Below are positions 22,227 through 34,474 of a DNA stretch of 64,000 nt, piece after piece; position 1 is the first letter of the stretch; every line of letters starts with the position of its first letter. Origin of the DNA: Clitoria ternatea (lineage: Eukaryota; Streptophyta; Magnoliopsida; Fabales; Fabaceae); contig CM075675.1 in assembly GCA_037962975.1 (NCBI GenBank), positions 24,926,501 to 24,990,500 of the forward strand, written 5' to 3'. Both the position numbers and the translations under genes were made by a program. A model generated the notes under the pieces. That model made no database searches, was not told the DNA's origin, and saw only the letters and a list, made by a program, of their open reading frames with translations.

Positions 22227-24535
22227 ATGGACGCGTCGTCTTCATCTATGAGGATGTCAACTGAAGTAAACCCCGGGCCTGAAAACCCATCTCTCCTGAA
22301 ATTTCAAAATGTACATGTATCCGAATCTATATGGAATGGGAAACCAGATAGAATTTTAAAATGTAGGCGTGCATTACTTTTTCGTGGCGGGAGAGGCTCT
22401 GTTCCAGCAGAAATTGTGCCACTGTTACAAAGAGCTGGTTTCCTTGGAATAGCTCAACTACATTTTTTTCAGGTAGAGCCTGCTTTAGTTTCTGCACTTG
22501 TGGAGAGGTGGAGACCGGAGACACATACATTTCATATGCCACCTGGTGAATGCACGATTACCCTCCAGGATGTGGCAGTGCAAGTCGGGCTACGAGTAGA
22601 TGGTCGACCATTGATAACGGATACATCTGATCGGGATTGGAAGGCAACAGTGCAAAATTTATTTGGTTTGTATCCGCCAGATGATGCGTTTCATTGTGGT
22701 TGTTTAAAGATGAAGTGGCTTTCGGATAACTTTGCCACTGTTGATGACCACCTTGGGACTCCACTACAGATGTTGAGATACACCCGAGCCTACATTCTAC
22801 GTTTGATAGGTGGTGTTATATTCTCTGATCAATCCAGTAGTAGGGTCTCTTTGAAGTATCTCCCGTTACTGGAAAACCTTGATACATGCGGCGAGTACAG
22901 TTGGGGTTCTGCTGCACTAAGTTATTTGTACCGTGAGTTATGTAAGTCTACCGATTATAATCGGTCATCAATATGTGGTCTACATCTACTCCTTCATGTG
23001 TGGGCGTGGGACAGGTTTCCTAGTATTGCTCCAAATGTCCCCCCCTTAGACAGACTTCCAGGAACCCCTTATGGTGCTAGGTAAAAAAGTCCATCAGGCA
23101 ATTTACATTGTTGTTTAACTTTTTAAGATTTAGGTTCATGTGTCTCTAACACATAGTCACTGTAGGTGGTTAGGGAGTCAGACGTTCAAGGCTGTTAGGC
23201 AAGATCTTGATTTCTATCGGCGTGCATTTGACCAGATGGGTCGAACTGATGTAAGTTAATTAAAAATTTTGTAATTCATGATTTAAATATGTTGACTAAT
23301 TATTGGTAAATTTCATGCAGATTGTCTGGACCCCATATAGTAATGAAGTGTTACAGAGTTTGCCTGAAATATGTTTGCAAGGCTCAGACTCATAGAGGGC
23401 GGTGGTACCTTTGTTGTGTACCAACATAGTGGAGTGGCATCAGCCAGACCGGGTGATGAGACAGTTTGGAATGCAACAGCATATACCATCTCCCCCTCGT
23501 CAGCCAGATGATCTACATGGCATCACACAAAGAGGGAAGGCTGGTGAGGATTGGGCTCAGATGTATGTTCCGTTAATTAGTATGTGGGAAAATCGCCTTC
23601 AGCTTGTATGTACAAACCCTCCCATGGAGGGTTTACTAAGTGTTAATTCTGAGTATATGTGTTGGTACCAGACCCACACCCGTAGATGGATCAGTAGAAA
23701 ACATGCTTTAACTGGCCGCGCAGTAAGTTCTTACAAGTAACTTTTGTTGATTGGCTACTAAGCTTTAGCTTCAAGCTTCTAACAGTGTTTGATGTGTATT
23801 GTAGGTCGATGCAGTTGAGACCATCCACTATCTTGCGACAGAGGATGCACAGCAGCCCTTCCAATCACCTGTACTTGTGTTTGACCAGATTAGGCAGCAG
23901 TCAATGAATGTAATGCAAATGTGGTCTGAGGGGGGTCGAGTGTTGGAGGCTGCACGTCCTGCAATTCCATGTGAACATGATCCCCCAAATGAGCCATTTG
24001 AAATTAACATGCCTGGAAACAGGAGTGAGCGACAAGGTATTCCGAGGGGAAGGACGCAGGAAGATCACCTAGTATATACCCTACCGCCCATACCTCCGCG
24101 TGAACCTGGGATGTATTATGTTCCAACACAGTCTCAATCAGAGTCGGGGTTTAGATCAACATATGAGTGGCCTTCACAGAGGTTTTCCCAGGAGCATCAG
24201 TATTATACCCAAAATATGGATCCATTATTTGGGCAAGCAGGGGGCAGTGGTTATGCAGGGTGCAGTGGGATGGCTGGGGGCAGTGGAATGGCAGGGGGCA
24301 GTGGAATGGCAGGGTTTAGTGGTTATGCAGGGGGCAGTGGTTTTGCAGGAGCTAGTGGTTCTGCAGGGGGAAGTGGTTTTGCAGGAGCTACTGGTTTTGC
24401 AGGAGCTACTGGTAGTGGGTATGCTCCTTCACCACCCCAATCACCAACGAGGTTCTTAAATATGGATTACATAACACCAAACGCACCATTGGTGATGCAT
24501 CGACGTGAACCCCAGTCACATGATTTGGGCCCTGG
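22227..24535 (+). pseudogene. Plant mobile domain (PMD / MAIN-like) gene carried by the MULE, broken
   Basis: PMD proteins (also annotated aminotransferase-like or serine/threonine phosphatase 7 long form-like) occur both as host MAIN/MAIL genes and inside transposons. Exons: 22227-23080, 23166-23250, 23321-23722, 23805 onward, all with GT-AG sites. A 5' UTR intron ending at 22225 is likely (donor GAAAG/GTAAGT at 21840). Family-typical segments are LLQRAGFLGIAQLHFFQ, HTFHMPPGECTITLQDVAVQ, LRLIGGVIFSD, WGSAALSYLYRELC, WLGSQTFKAV and IVEWHQPDRVMRQFG. A TAG at 23393-23395 in exon 3 interrupts the frame just before RAVVPL. The C-terminal part has hexapeptide repeats (GGSGMA type) and then runs into antisense transposase sequence after about 24535, so the natural C-terminus is missing. 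Confidence 0.88.
24238..24420 (+). repeat. 18-bp tandem repeats encoding a GSG-rich hexapeptide array
   Basis: About ten units of GCAGGGGGCAGTGGTTTT-like sequence encode repeats such as AGGSGM, AGGSGF and AGATGF. They lie in the C-terminal tail of the PMD reading frame. All units keep the frame, so expansion or loss of units would change only tail length. Confidence 0.9.
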
Positions 24536-26638
24536 TCTGGTTGTCATATGCCCGAATCTCCGTCCCTCTTCGTCGTATGCTAAACACCATTGTTCTTTGG
24601 GGATTCCATCAATCCATTGGGCAATCTCTCGCCCTGCCTCTCTAAATTTGATTAACTTTCGATCAAATGCTTCCCTGCTTGCAGTGTACCCTACAGAAAA
24701 GCAAAGTTACCAATTAGTTTACAACATACCACATAAGACAACAGAGTTTTGGTTGGGTGTCATACCTAGCTTTAACAACTCTTGCTTAAGTGAAACGTTC
24801 CTAAATTTGTTGTTAAAATTACTGGCGATATGCCTTATGCAGAAGACGTGATATGCATTTGGCGGTTGCCATCCTATTTGAGGATTTGAGACCGCAGACT
24901 TTATGCTCTGATGTCGGTCGGATATTAAACAAATGCCTGTCTTGGTTGTCACATGAATCCTAATTTGGGCCAAAAACCAAGACCAAGCTTGTAAAGTTTC
25001 CCCTTCGACTATTACAAAGGCAACCGGAAGTACATTATTATTTCCATCTTGAGTGGTTGCAATCAACAACGTGTGTCTGTATTTCCCATACAGAAATGTC
25101 CCATCCACTTGGAGGATCGGTTTGCAAAAAGGAAACGCATTGGCGCATTGTTTAAATGTCCAAAACACTCGTTTGAACGTCCGAAAGCGTGGATCAACTT
25201 CAACCCCGATGTGGTAGTCAGATGTTGTGAGATGGTATGCTGAACCTGGTGAAACCTGACACATACGAGACAACCATCGTGGTAACACAGCATACGACTC
25301 ATCCCAATCACCAAATACACGTACGATTGCCTTTTGTTTTGCCTTCCATGCTTTGCTATATGAGATTTTGAACCCACATTCGCCTAGTATCCTCTCCTGG
25401 ATCATGGCGATGGAAACTGACGGGTCTTGATTCACCATCCCTGAATGTAACATGTCAAACATCAACATTTAACTTTACAACACAACAAACACATATACAC
25501 AACATACAAATACCTAGTATACAAGAGCAGATGAAGTCAGAATCCAGCTTCGGATGGTCTTGAGACAGTTCAACATTGACGCAAGTGTGACACCCGCCCC
25601 ACTTACTAACCACCCAAGTATTTGTCTTTTTGGATAATATTGCTCGCATCCTCCAGGGACAACCATCCATTTGATTCGGACATTTAACAGTTAAATGTGT
25701 TGATTTGGATTCACCCACAATGTACGTTTGATGCTTCTTCATGGCATTTTGTTTCAAGGCAGTTTGCAGCTCGGACTTTGATGCAAACTGAAGTCCTACA
25801 TACAAATCATCACCAATCCGCCACCCAGGTGAGTTGTCTAACTCAGGTGGTCTCTGTTCTTCGTCTCGATGATCCCAATTTATGTTCGTATAAAGTGGTG
25901 ACGATGTCCAAAATGGTGTTCCCGCATTTCCTGTGAACGCTAATGTTCGTTATCGTTGCAAAAACATGAGCAACTACACTCACAGAATGTAACTTAACAT
26001 TACTAACCTGATGGAACACCACCTATGGGTAAATTAGTCACATTACGAACCACGAGGGAGTCAAAGTCCCCTTCAACATCAGTATCCACATCACTATAGT
26101 TGGGGATATGTTGCTCATCAGATCCATCATCCTCAACACTCTCATATTCATCATCAATATTAAAATCAGGGTCATCGTCGTCTGAAATTGTATCACCTTT
26201 CACAACAAACAAAATAAAATATTACAAACAAAAATTTTAGTACTAACTATTAATTAAAAGTAAAAGTATTCTGACGGGGGCACCTTGTGTGTCCACTAAC
26301 GAACGTCCGACTTTGTCAAAATCAACATATATCTCCAATGCAAGCACATCATCTTGTAACTCAACCATTCTCAACGCAACATCAATCTCCTCATCATCAG
26401 TTAATTGAAAAGCCGCAAATTTATTTTTTCTTTTATCAATTATCAACCTACTAGTCAAATGGGTAATCACTGTAGTATCTTCAAGTTCCAACTTAGCAAC
26501 TATTTTTTCTTTCAGTTGGTCAATAGTTATACCTCGCCGGACATACATTAACTTCTTGTCACCATCAAACGTATACCCTTCCGGGCCTTCGTATTTTTGA
26601 CCATTAGTGTACAAAACCACAGGAAAAGACATCCTCAA
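24467..26638 (-). pseudogene. MuDR-type (MURA) transposase of the MULE, C-terminally truncated
   Basis: Exons on the minus strand: about 26638-26275 (N-terminal, LKEKIVAKLELEDTTVITHL), about 26212-26003 (acidic), 25930-25514, 25440-24766 and 24690-24467. The last three join in frame with GT-AG introns of 73 and 75 bp. The N-terminal MuDR zinc-finger/DNA-binding domain reads GLQFASKSELQTALKQNAMK, CPNQMDGCPW and the GCHTCVN end. The MULE domain has the first Asp in ILQVDGTFLYGKY and the second in CLISDRHQSIKS. After WIDGIPKEQWCLAYDEEGRR and FGHMTT the frame leaves transposase sequence and reads antisense PMD sequence to a stop at 24467. The segment that carries the third acidic residue and the SWIM zinc finger in complete family members is absent. 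Catalytic activity is therefore not expected. Confidence 0.88.
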
Positions 26639-27309
26639 AATCCTCTAAATCACCAACTTGAAAATGCCTTCATATTAATTTCCATTCAAAACTTAATTAA
26701 ACAGATACATAAATACATACATACCAACATTATTTTTAACATTTAAAAGATTACTAATATAATACTTATCAAAAATACTTTAAATATTTTAAAAATATTT
26801 CATACCTTAACAATAAACAGCAAACACACAAACATCATACTTATTAGAAATGCTCTAAATATTTTTAAAAATTCTCATACCTTAACAACAAACGTTTAAA
26901 TCACCAGAGCAATAACCAAAAACAGCGTTCCTCGTTCTCCTTCTCCTTCTCCTGAGCAAACGTTTCTTGTGTCTGTGAGCAGAGTGGGCGTGGAGGGGGG
27001 ATTTTAAACACATTTTTTCGTTAGGCAAACAGACGAATTCTGTTCAAATTCGCCTTTCAACAAACAAAGTAGGGCTTCAAATACGTCTTTCAACAAGACG
27101 AAATAGGGATACATCTGTCAGCTAGAGGTGTGGGGCCAACTGTCATAAAATCGCCTGCTGACCGGACGAAATTGTGGGGCCAACTGTCATAAAATCGCCT
27201 GCTGACCAGACGAAATTCACTGGTCAATTTCGTCTCTTGGAAGGGCGAATTACTGGAAAGCTGACACGTGTCCGATTCCTGACATATTCGTCTGCTCACT
27301 TGACGAAGA

Positions 27310-27443
27310 TACTAAATTCGTCTGATGCTCAGCCGAAATTGAAAATTGATTTGACGCAAACACACCCAGACAACTAATTCTTTAAAAAACAACCCCAATT
27401 TTACAAATTTTTTTAAAAAGGACCCTAAATGGGTCAAAAACCC
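27310..27443. repeat. Right terminal inverted repeat of the MULE
   Basis: The complement begins GGGTTTTTGACCC and pairs with the left TIR. Inside it lie a 44-bp perfect-but-one direct duplication (about 27128-27215, TGTGGGGCCAACTGTCATAA onwards) and several GACGAAAT/ATTTCGTC words. Confidence 0.9.
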
Positions 27444-27453
27444 AAGAATCCAC

Positions 27454-29458
27454 TTACATAAAAAGCTCACATGACCGTAAAGGCCATAGAGCCAAGTGGG
27501 TTAGGCCAGCCCGTGAGTTAATTTATTTTTAAAAAATGTTAACTTAATCTAATTTTTAAATATTTTAACCTTAATTAACCTCATGGGTCATTGTGAAAAG
27601 TGAGAGGAGTGGACCATATAATCATATAATAAATGAGTAAGATTAAAAGATTTTTAAAGTCACATGATCATTTAAAATGTCACATAATTTTTTAAAAAAC
27701 TCATATGATTAATCTTAACCATCTATTAATATATATTAATTTTACTCATCCATTATATGATTATACGATCCGACTATATATATGAAGATGCATCATTTGA
27801 ATAAGTTGAATATTTTAGGGATCCCATCCAAGAGAAGTTGCCATGATAGAGCTAAACGTTGTGAATGGCCTAAACATTTTCTTAGGTTTAACATGATTGC
27901 GTTAGGATATGCATTGATATAATCACGAGAAAAGAAATACGATTGCGAAAAAAGAGTTTATCAATTTTTATACGCATATCAATAAATTCTTTGTTAATAT
28001 AATTACATTATTTATATAGATTTATTCATAGCGTATATATTTTAATTTAAAAATTATAATTTATTGAAGGTTATAAAATCGTCTTTTATATAGTTTTCTT
28101 TTTTTGTTGAAAATTTGATGTTGTCATTACTTTATAAGTTCTGCCAAACCAAGCTCATCTACAAATTAGTTGTGGTTAGTTGTCAAAATAGAATAAGATT
28201 GTAATTAAAGAAAATTTTAAAATTTGATCTCCATTAGATACAGTGCCTGTCGTTAACACTGTTAGTTTAGTTGTTATTTTTTTACTGTATTTTTCTTAGT
28301 GAAAACCATCCCTTTTATTTTGTATCTTTTGCTTCTATTTTACATGGAATTCACTATTAATGATGCATTAAGAGTAAAAAAAAGTCAACTAGCTTTATAT
28401 TTTTCTGTTTTTATACAGTTTAGGATACTTAAAAAGATTGTTTTGAAACTTAAGAACCCAAGTTTTTACAATAATGCCAATCCATTTTTGATAGATTGAT
28501 TGGACTAATATGACTAACCAAACCCACCTTGACACCCTAATTATTAATTTATTTTAAATCTCATCTTTGCTAAAATTTAACAATTTTTTATTCTCAAGTG
28601 AATTGTGTGTTTTAAAAATGGTGTTTTTAGCAATAAGATTTCTAAGAAAATTCATAAAAACTGTTTAGTTGTTTTTAGATATTTTTTTGAAAATATTATG
28701 TTCATACTATGTTATCATGATCAAATTTAATAATTATATAATCATTTATATAAGAATAATTTATTCTCATTGGTGAGAAGTTTTGTTCTCACTTATTTAT
28801 ACATTAATTTATATTTCTAAAATGGTTTTAAGCCTTAGTAAAAACTTTATTTTGTCAAATATTTTATATTAAATGTCACCTTAAATAGATGCTAATAATG
28901 GTCGACCAAAAGAACCAGCATGATAATAGGATAAATGAAAAAAATTTAAAATATTTTTATTATGATTTTTAATATAAAATTTGAATAATTAATTTCTATA
29001 CAATTATCTTTAAATTGATTTTTTTAAAATATTGGTGTCCTTAATTTAAAGGACTCTTCAAACCACCCTTATGATATATGTGTATATTTATGTCAATCAG
29101 CTGAAAATTTTTGTATCGATTTTTATAACCCTTAATTGTTTTTAATACAAATATCTCAATTAATGAAGATCAACTAGCTCAGTTTTTTATTGAGCAGAAT
29201 GCATGATTTATTCTGAGTCCTTTAAAGCATGTTTAATTTCTAGTGGAAAAAAAAAACTCACATAAACTAGACTCATCATATACATTAAGCAAATACTAGA
29301 CATATTTTAAGCCAAATTTTTACATAAAAGTCATGCATATGCCCCTTAGTTTTAAGAAGGTAATTGAGAATTTGAGAATAATTGTAGCCTTAATAATTAA
29401 CCTAAGCTGCTAAATATTACATTGCCACGCATACAGTACTAAAACAAAAAGTGGACCT
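27454..29458. other. AT-rich spacer between the MULE and KNATM
   Basis: Apart from the hairpin repeat at 27592-27790 I see no gene or element. A 66-codon ORF at 28299-28499 has no recognisable domain. It is the 3' flank of the minus-strand KNOX gene. Confidence 0.45.
27592..27790. repeat. MITE-like hairpin repeat, copy 1
   Basis: Contains GTGAGAGGAGTGGACCATAT near the left and a centre where CATATAATCATATAATAAATGAGTAAG pairs loosely with CTCATCCATTATATGATTATACG. The centre has CATATGATTAATCTTAACCATC. Copies of similar design are at 33277 and 34475. Confidence 0.5.
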
Positions 29459-32400
29459 CTAAATTGTAGGGTTTCTTCTGAATTTGAACTCACTAGAAGA
29501 AGTAGTAGCTGCTGGTTCAGAAGGTGCATTCATGGTTGCCTTAGTGAGTTCCCTAAGTTGTGAATGCATGTTGTTTATGAAAGCCATTGACTTCTGTTGT
29601 GGCTCCACTATTGCTTCTTTAAGCTTCCCAAGGGCTATGCAATATGCTTCCTGTATCAGTGTTTCAAACCAAAACATCACTACTTTAAAATATAAATAAA
29701 TGATAATCTAATCTCTTTATTTGCATATAGTTTTTTTTTTTAAATTTCAATAGGAATCCGACATGTCTAAAAAATTCACAACAATTTACATACCCTATCA
29801 AATTTTTTGATATAACTATATAATTTTAACTTACACAAATAATGACTTTGTTGGTTACTTTTAATTCTTTTTGTTTCATATGCTTATATACTTAGAAACC
29901 ATACAAAATCATTATAGGTGCCAATTATTTACTTCTATTTGATAGAGTTTGTTTAAGGAAAATTAAATAATCAATATAAGCATATTGTAATTAAATTTAT
30001 GTTAACAATACATGTATTTTTTCAACAACTAAGAAGTGATTTACTTGGTGTCTTTCTTAAAACTTTTAAAATAAACAAGAAGATAAATGATGTTAGGAAA
30101 ACATATAGAATTCTAGATCATAATTTTGTAAAGCATTTCACAAATAGTGGACTTCACTTTTGTATTTCCAAAAGTTTTTATAATTTTCTCTCTAATATAT
30201 ATTATATAGCTGGAAAACAAAAGATAAAAAAATAAGACTTGAAACTAACAATTCACATTAACTATAAGTATTAACCATTTATTTTCTAATTCAACCTAGC
30301 TAGAACATAAGCATATGTATAGAGGAACTCAGAAATGGCAGTCAACACTGGTTCCTTCAAGTTTATTGGTGCTCAATTCTTTCAATCTTTCATCAACTTC
30401 AAAAGTTTCCTCAAGTAGGTGCAGGTGGTGGGTCTAATTAGTCTCCTAGAAATGACCAATAAATTCAAAGTGATGCATGGTGCAGTCTATTCAATCCAAA
30501 GTTCTATAACATAGTGATACTACTTGTGTCAAAAAGCATTTGACAAACTGGATCATGTCTCAGATGATGACAGAACTTTTTCTGAGTGTATATTTAGTGA
30601 AAGCATTCCTCATTTATACATAAATATTAAATAATGTGTTGATGATTGGTAACATTTAACAATAAACTTACCGATAAATTCTCTCAGATATTACCATTGA
30701 CCATTCAACCACAATTTTCTCCTTGCAAAATTTTAGACAAGGAAACTAACCCCTGATAAAAAAAAATGTCATGTTTTGATGAAGTTATTTAATATTTATC
30801 ATTAGCGGCAATATATGTATATCTCGAAACACAATTAATATTTAACATGAATATAAAATATTAATAGAAGGATTTGAACTTCAGTCTTCACAGTTTTTCC
30901 ATTTCTCTTTTCCTGCTATGTCATTTGATAAAAAAAACAATATATGTATCAGATATGATGAGAATTAATTGCATTCATTTATGGTAATTAATGTCTAGTA
31001 TATGTGGTAACCTATGTAGCCTAAAGTAAATGTGAAAAGACACAAACAATCTGAAAGAGGAGCACAAACGCAGAGACAGATACGGAAAAATGTCACAGTC
31101 GTGGAATTGGAACAAAAAACTATGCGCATTTCAAAGTGTAGTCTCTTTCAGGCAGATATAGCACATGCTTTAGCCAACCATGAAGTGTCCATCAAAATGC
31201 AGAAAATTCATTTCCCATATGGTGTTAGGTTATTTCACTGACTTTTTCATTTAGTGTTTGAATCATCCACCACTAATTAACACCCTCTAAGAAATACAAG
31301 ATAAAGAGATAGTGAGAGAGAGAGAGAGAATTACCATGAAGAGATCAAGCTCAGACTGGCTGAACATGGCCAAGTTTTGTTTCTTTGTTGCTTGAATCTG
31401 ATCTATCTTCAGCTCTCTGTCCAAGTTTGAAATATCTCCAACCTGAAAACAATTGATTAAATTAAACCATGCATCTTCAAAAGTTCCAATTTTAAGCAAA
31501 TTAGAAGAATGAATTGATGAGTTTTTGTTCTCTGATAAGATATCTAGTGTACTCATTTTGCACCAACAAGTTAAATTTTTGTTAATGAACTATAATTGGT
31601 TGATACTCAGAGCTTGATAAACAAAAATTGATTTTTTTAATGAATAATTAACTTATAGTCCACATAATTCATAATCTATAATTGGATAAGGCTGAAGAGT
31701 TTGAATTTGAGGTGTAAGCTTCATTTTTTTTCTGACTTCTGACTAATATTGTTCTTTTGGACTATTGGACCCTTGAATTCAATCATATGATTACAACTTT
31801 TTAGAAAAATTAAAATATTAAAATTAAGAAGCTAGCAAGGTCCAAAGTGAATTTGGGCTTAGGTTCTGCATATGCATCTGCTCCCTTCCCTATATGATGT
31901 TGGTCTACACAATTAGTAATTATCTCTGGAATATATTATAACCCTTTGTCTTTGTCTTTTTCTTTAATCATGATTTAAAATTCATCAAGCTGAATAAGAT
32001 GAATTTATGTTCTCCTTTACAAGGAAAATTAAGCAAAGAGAAACCCACCCCATAAGACATATTCCCTCTTTCACATCCACATTGAAAAAACACACACTAA
32101 TCTGAATCACCCCACACTTAATTTTCTGAGAAACTTTTCTTGGTTTCAACAAGAATTGAAGACATATCATAGCTTATACATGCCGCTCAACCGACTGAAC
32201 TAGATCCCCTTTAGATCTCCTTGATAATTTTCTGAGAAACTAAGAAACATACATGGATAGTACACATCAAATTGAACATAAATTAATGTAGAGGGTAAGG
32301 GAAAGGGAAAAGGAAAAGAGAGAGACCTTCAAACAGTCCAAGTGAGCTTCAACAAGAAGTCCATAGAGAGGGTGGTTGGAGATTCTTCTCTTGAGGATCT

Positions 32401-32485
32401 CACTATTTTCTTCTTCTACTTCTTCTTGATCTTCATCATCTTCTTGTTTGTAGTTGTGAATAGTGTTGAGGGTGTTAGATTCCAT
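29459..32485 (-). CDS. KNATM: KNOX protein without homeodomain (KNATM / FCL1 class)
   Basis: Three exons on the minus strand, 32485-32327, 31442-31335 and 29650-29459, join in phase 0 with GT-AG introns of 884 and 1684 bp to 152 aa. After an acidic N-terminus (EDDEDQEEVEEEN) comes KNOX1 (ILKRRISNHPLYGLLVEAHL, DCLKVGDISNLD) and then KNOX2 (LDLFMEAYCIALGKLKEAIV, EPQQKSMAFINNMHSQLREL). The protein ends shortly after, in FKFRRNPTI, without ELK or homeodomain. This is the class of Arabidopsis KNATM (slightly shorter) and legume FUSED COMPOUND LEAF 1. Members of this class bind BELL or KNOX partners and modulate leaf patterning rather than bind DNA. The start ATG opens exon 1. The gene looks intact. 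Confidence 0.93.
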
Positions 32486-33434
32486 ATTCTATATTTGAGC
32501 AAAAGAGGTGAACCTTTGATATACCAGATATGCAAATGCTGCAAGTGGAGGTGTTACATATATATGATGGTGATGATAATAAAAAAAATAAAATGTGATG
32601 GGGTGTTAGTAGTACTATATATGGTGGTGGTGGATGAGGTAAGTGAGATTGAGATGCTCCCACTTTTGGAAGTAATGGAAGCGAATTTGCATGCATACGT
32701 GGTGGTGAAGAGTGAGAAAATGAAAAGGGGTGTGTGTAGTGTGTGTGAGGGCCTTTTTGCTTCCTCTGTTTCCCCTGTCTTTTAGCACTGATGAAAGCAA
32801 CACTTCAAAGTTTTCTCGAGCAATGGGGTGGCCTGTTCCAAGTTTGGTGTCTTTTTCTTTTTACCACTTTTTTTTCCATTTATTTTTTACTCATTCATTA
32901 ATTCATTCTTCTTCTTCTTCCACCCTTCCCCAAACCAAACACGGCCAAAAATTAAACTGTTCATTCCTGTTTCCGTTACTGTTTCTGTGGTCCCAACAAC
33001 TAGAGGACAAATGTTTGCTATCATTTTGGAAAAAGGACAATTTACTGCCCAAAAGTCTTTTATATTCCATGTGCTTCCCCTCTTCATTTTTCCTGTAATT
33101 TTACGGTTTCCTTTCTCTCATTGCTACTACCTCATTATCTTTTAATCACTCATTTTGTTTCAACAAACTAAGATACTCACAATGGCTTTTTTTCTTCTTC
33201 TCACCTGAGATTAAAAACAAACTTATGATTCGTTAATCTAATAAAGTTAGTAAGTGTTTAAGCAATATATATGCTGAGGATGTTCTCTTATACGAGAGTA
33301 TGAGAAACGAGTGTGAGTTATATAACTATACAATAGATGATTGATATTAATCATGAGATTTTAAAAAAATCATATGACCATCTATTGTATAATTGTAGAA
33401 CCTAAATTCGCTTCTTCTACTCTCACATAATCTT

Positions 33435-33438
<4 letters not shown>
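32486..33438. promoter_or_regulatory. Presumed 5' region of KNATM
   Basis: Upstream of the minus-strand start. TATA-like ATATATAT blocks at about 32556-32566 and 32616-32622 could serve the minus strand. A polypyrimidine-rich segment follows (32860-33110), over which several overlapping short ORFs on both strands are fortuitous. No specific transcription-factor site can be argued. Confidence 0.3.
33277..33438. repeat. MITE-like hairpin repeat, copy 2
   Basis: An inverted arrangement of ACTATACAATAGATGATTGA and, after about 30 bases, CCATCTATTGTATAATTGT, enclosed by ACGAGAGTATGAGAAACGAG on the left and CTACTCTCACATAATCTTTC on the right. It directly abuts an (AT)n tract. Confidence 0.6.

Positions 33439-33491
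<53 letters not shown>
33439..33491. repeat. (AT)n microsatellite, about 26 units
   Basis: An uninterrupted AT run immediately after the hairpin repeat. Confidence 0.97.
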
Positions 33492-33495
<4 letters not shown>

Positions 33496-34474
33496 TTAGA
33501 TGATATTGTTACTACTTCAAAATCAACCCATTTTTTTTTTTGTCAACAACCCATTCAATTTAGTCATGCTTTCAAATACACTCCCAATCACTATTAATTC
33601 TCCACATGAAATTACCATAGTCTAAACTACTCTCTTTTTCATTTGGCTTGTCATTGAGATTAATATTTCAATTATGAATTTGGGTTTTCTTCATTTCTTT
33701 CCTCTTATTTCTACTTTCTATTTAGTTTTGGTTGATTGCTCTAAACTTTATAAACCTGATAAAAAAAATTACTTGTTAAATTGAGAAAAGTAGAACAAGA
33801 CATAATTATTATGGATGAAAAAATTTTAATTATTAAGGTTTAACAATAATATATATTTTTTAGAATCGAACCTGAGATCGTTAATTATATTAAAACAATC
33901 TTTGACCAACTGATTTACCTACTTTATGGTATTTGTAGATCAACTTATTTCAAGAAAAAAAAGAAGGCATGACAATATAATTTAATTTGAAAAGGATGGT
34001 TTTCTAGAGTTTAGTGTGTATTGTGAATGGTTTTGTAAACTAGGAAAAAAAAGTAGTGATATCTCGTCAAGAATATTATGTTTTAATTGATATATAATAG
34101 CATTTGATTATGCTACCAGATTAGCTAACAGACAAAATCAAAGACTCAATTAAGGTTTGATCTTGTTGGGCATAACTTTAAGAATAAGTATGATGATTAT
34201 GGCACTAATTAAATCATTTACATAAAGAGAATTATGTCCACAAGCGAATCGTAAGACCTATGTTTAACATGTTTCTACTTTTCATCCATTGCGCCCTAAA
34301 CTTTAGGAATGAACATTATAAATTATCCGACACATGTTTTCAAGTTTCATGATTTTAAATAGTGTTAACTAATTTAATAATGTCATTGCTTTGTTCCATA
34401 TCCGCTATCAAACAAAATAGGAGTGTATATATATATAAATATAAAATGTACCATATGAAAAATATTCTGTCATG

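Larger units (their letters stand above)
21284..27443. mobile_element. Mutator-like element (MULE) carrying a MuDR transposase and a plant mobile domain gene
   Basis: The element is 6160 bp. Its ends are inverted repeats of about 130 bp (left 21284-21415, right about 27310-27443) sharing TTTTGACCCATTT, GGGGTTGTTTTTTAAAGAAT and TTAGTTGTCTGGGTG. The 10 bases AAGAATCCAC flank both ends (21274-21283 and 27444-27453), in the 8-11 bp range of Mutator target duplications. Inside, a plus-strand PMD gene and a minus-strand transposase gene face each other and meet near 24535. The matching TIRs and clean duplication argue for a fairly young insertion, yet both genes are defective. Confidence 0.92.

Noticed and set aside
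24536..24851. The PMD C-terminus as the open frame extends to 24851
   Set aside because: From about 24536 the plus strand is the complement of recognisable transposase (WIDGIPKEQW, HVFCIRHIASNF on the other strand), so these residues are read-through.
32342..33145. Overlapping ORFs on both strands upstream of KNATM
   Set aside because: They are antisense shadows of exon 1 or fall in a polypyrimidine stretch. No domain or splice logic is present.
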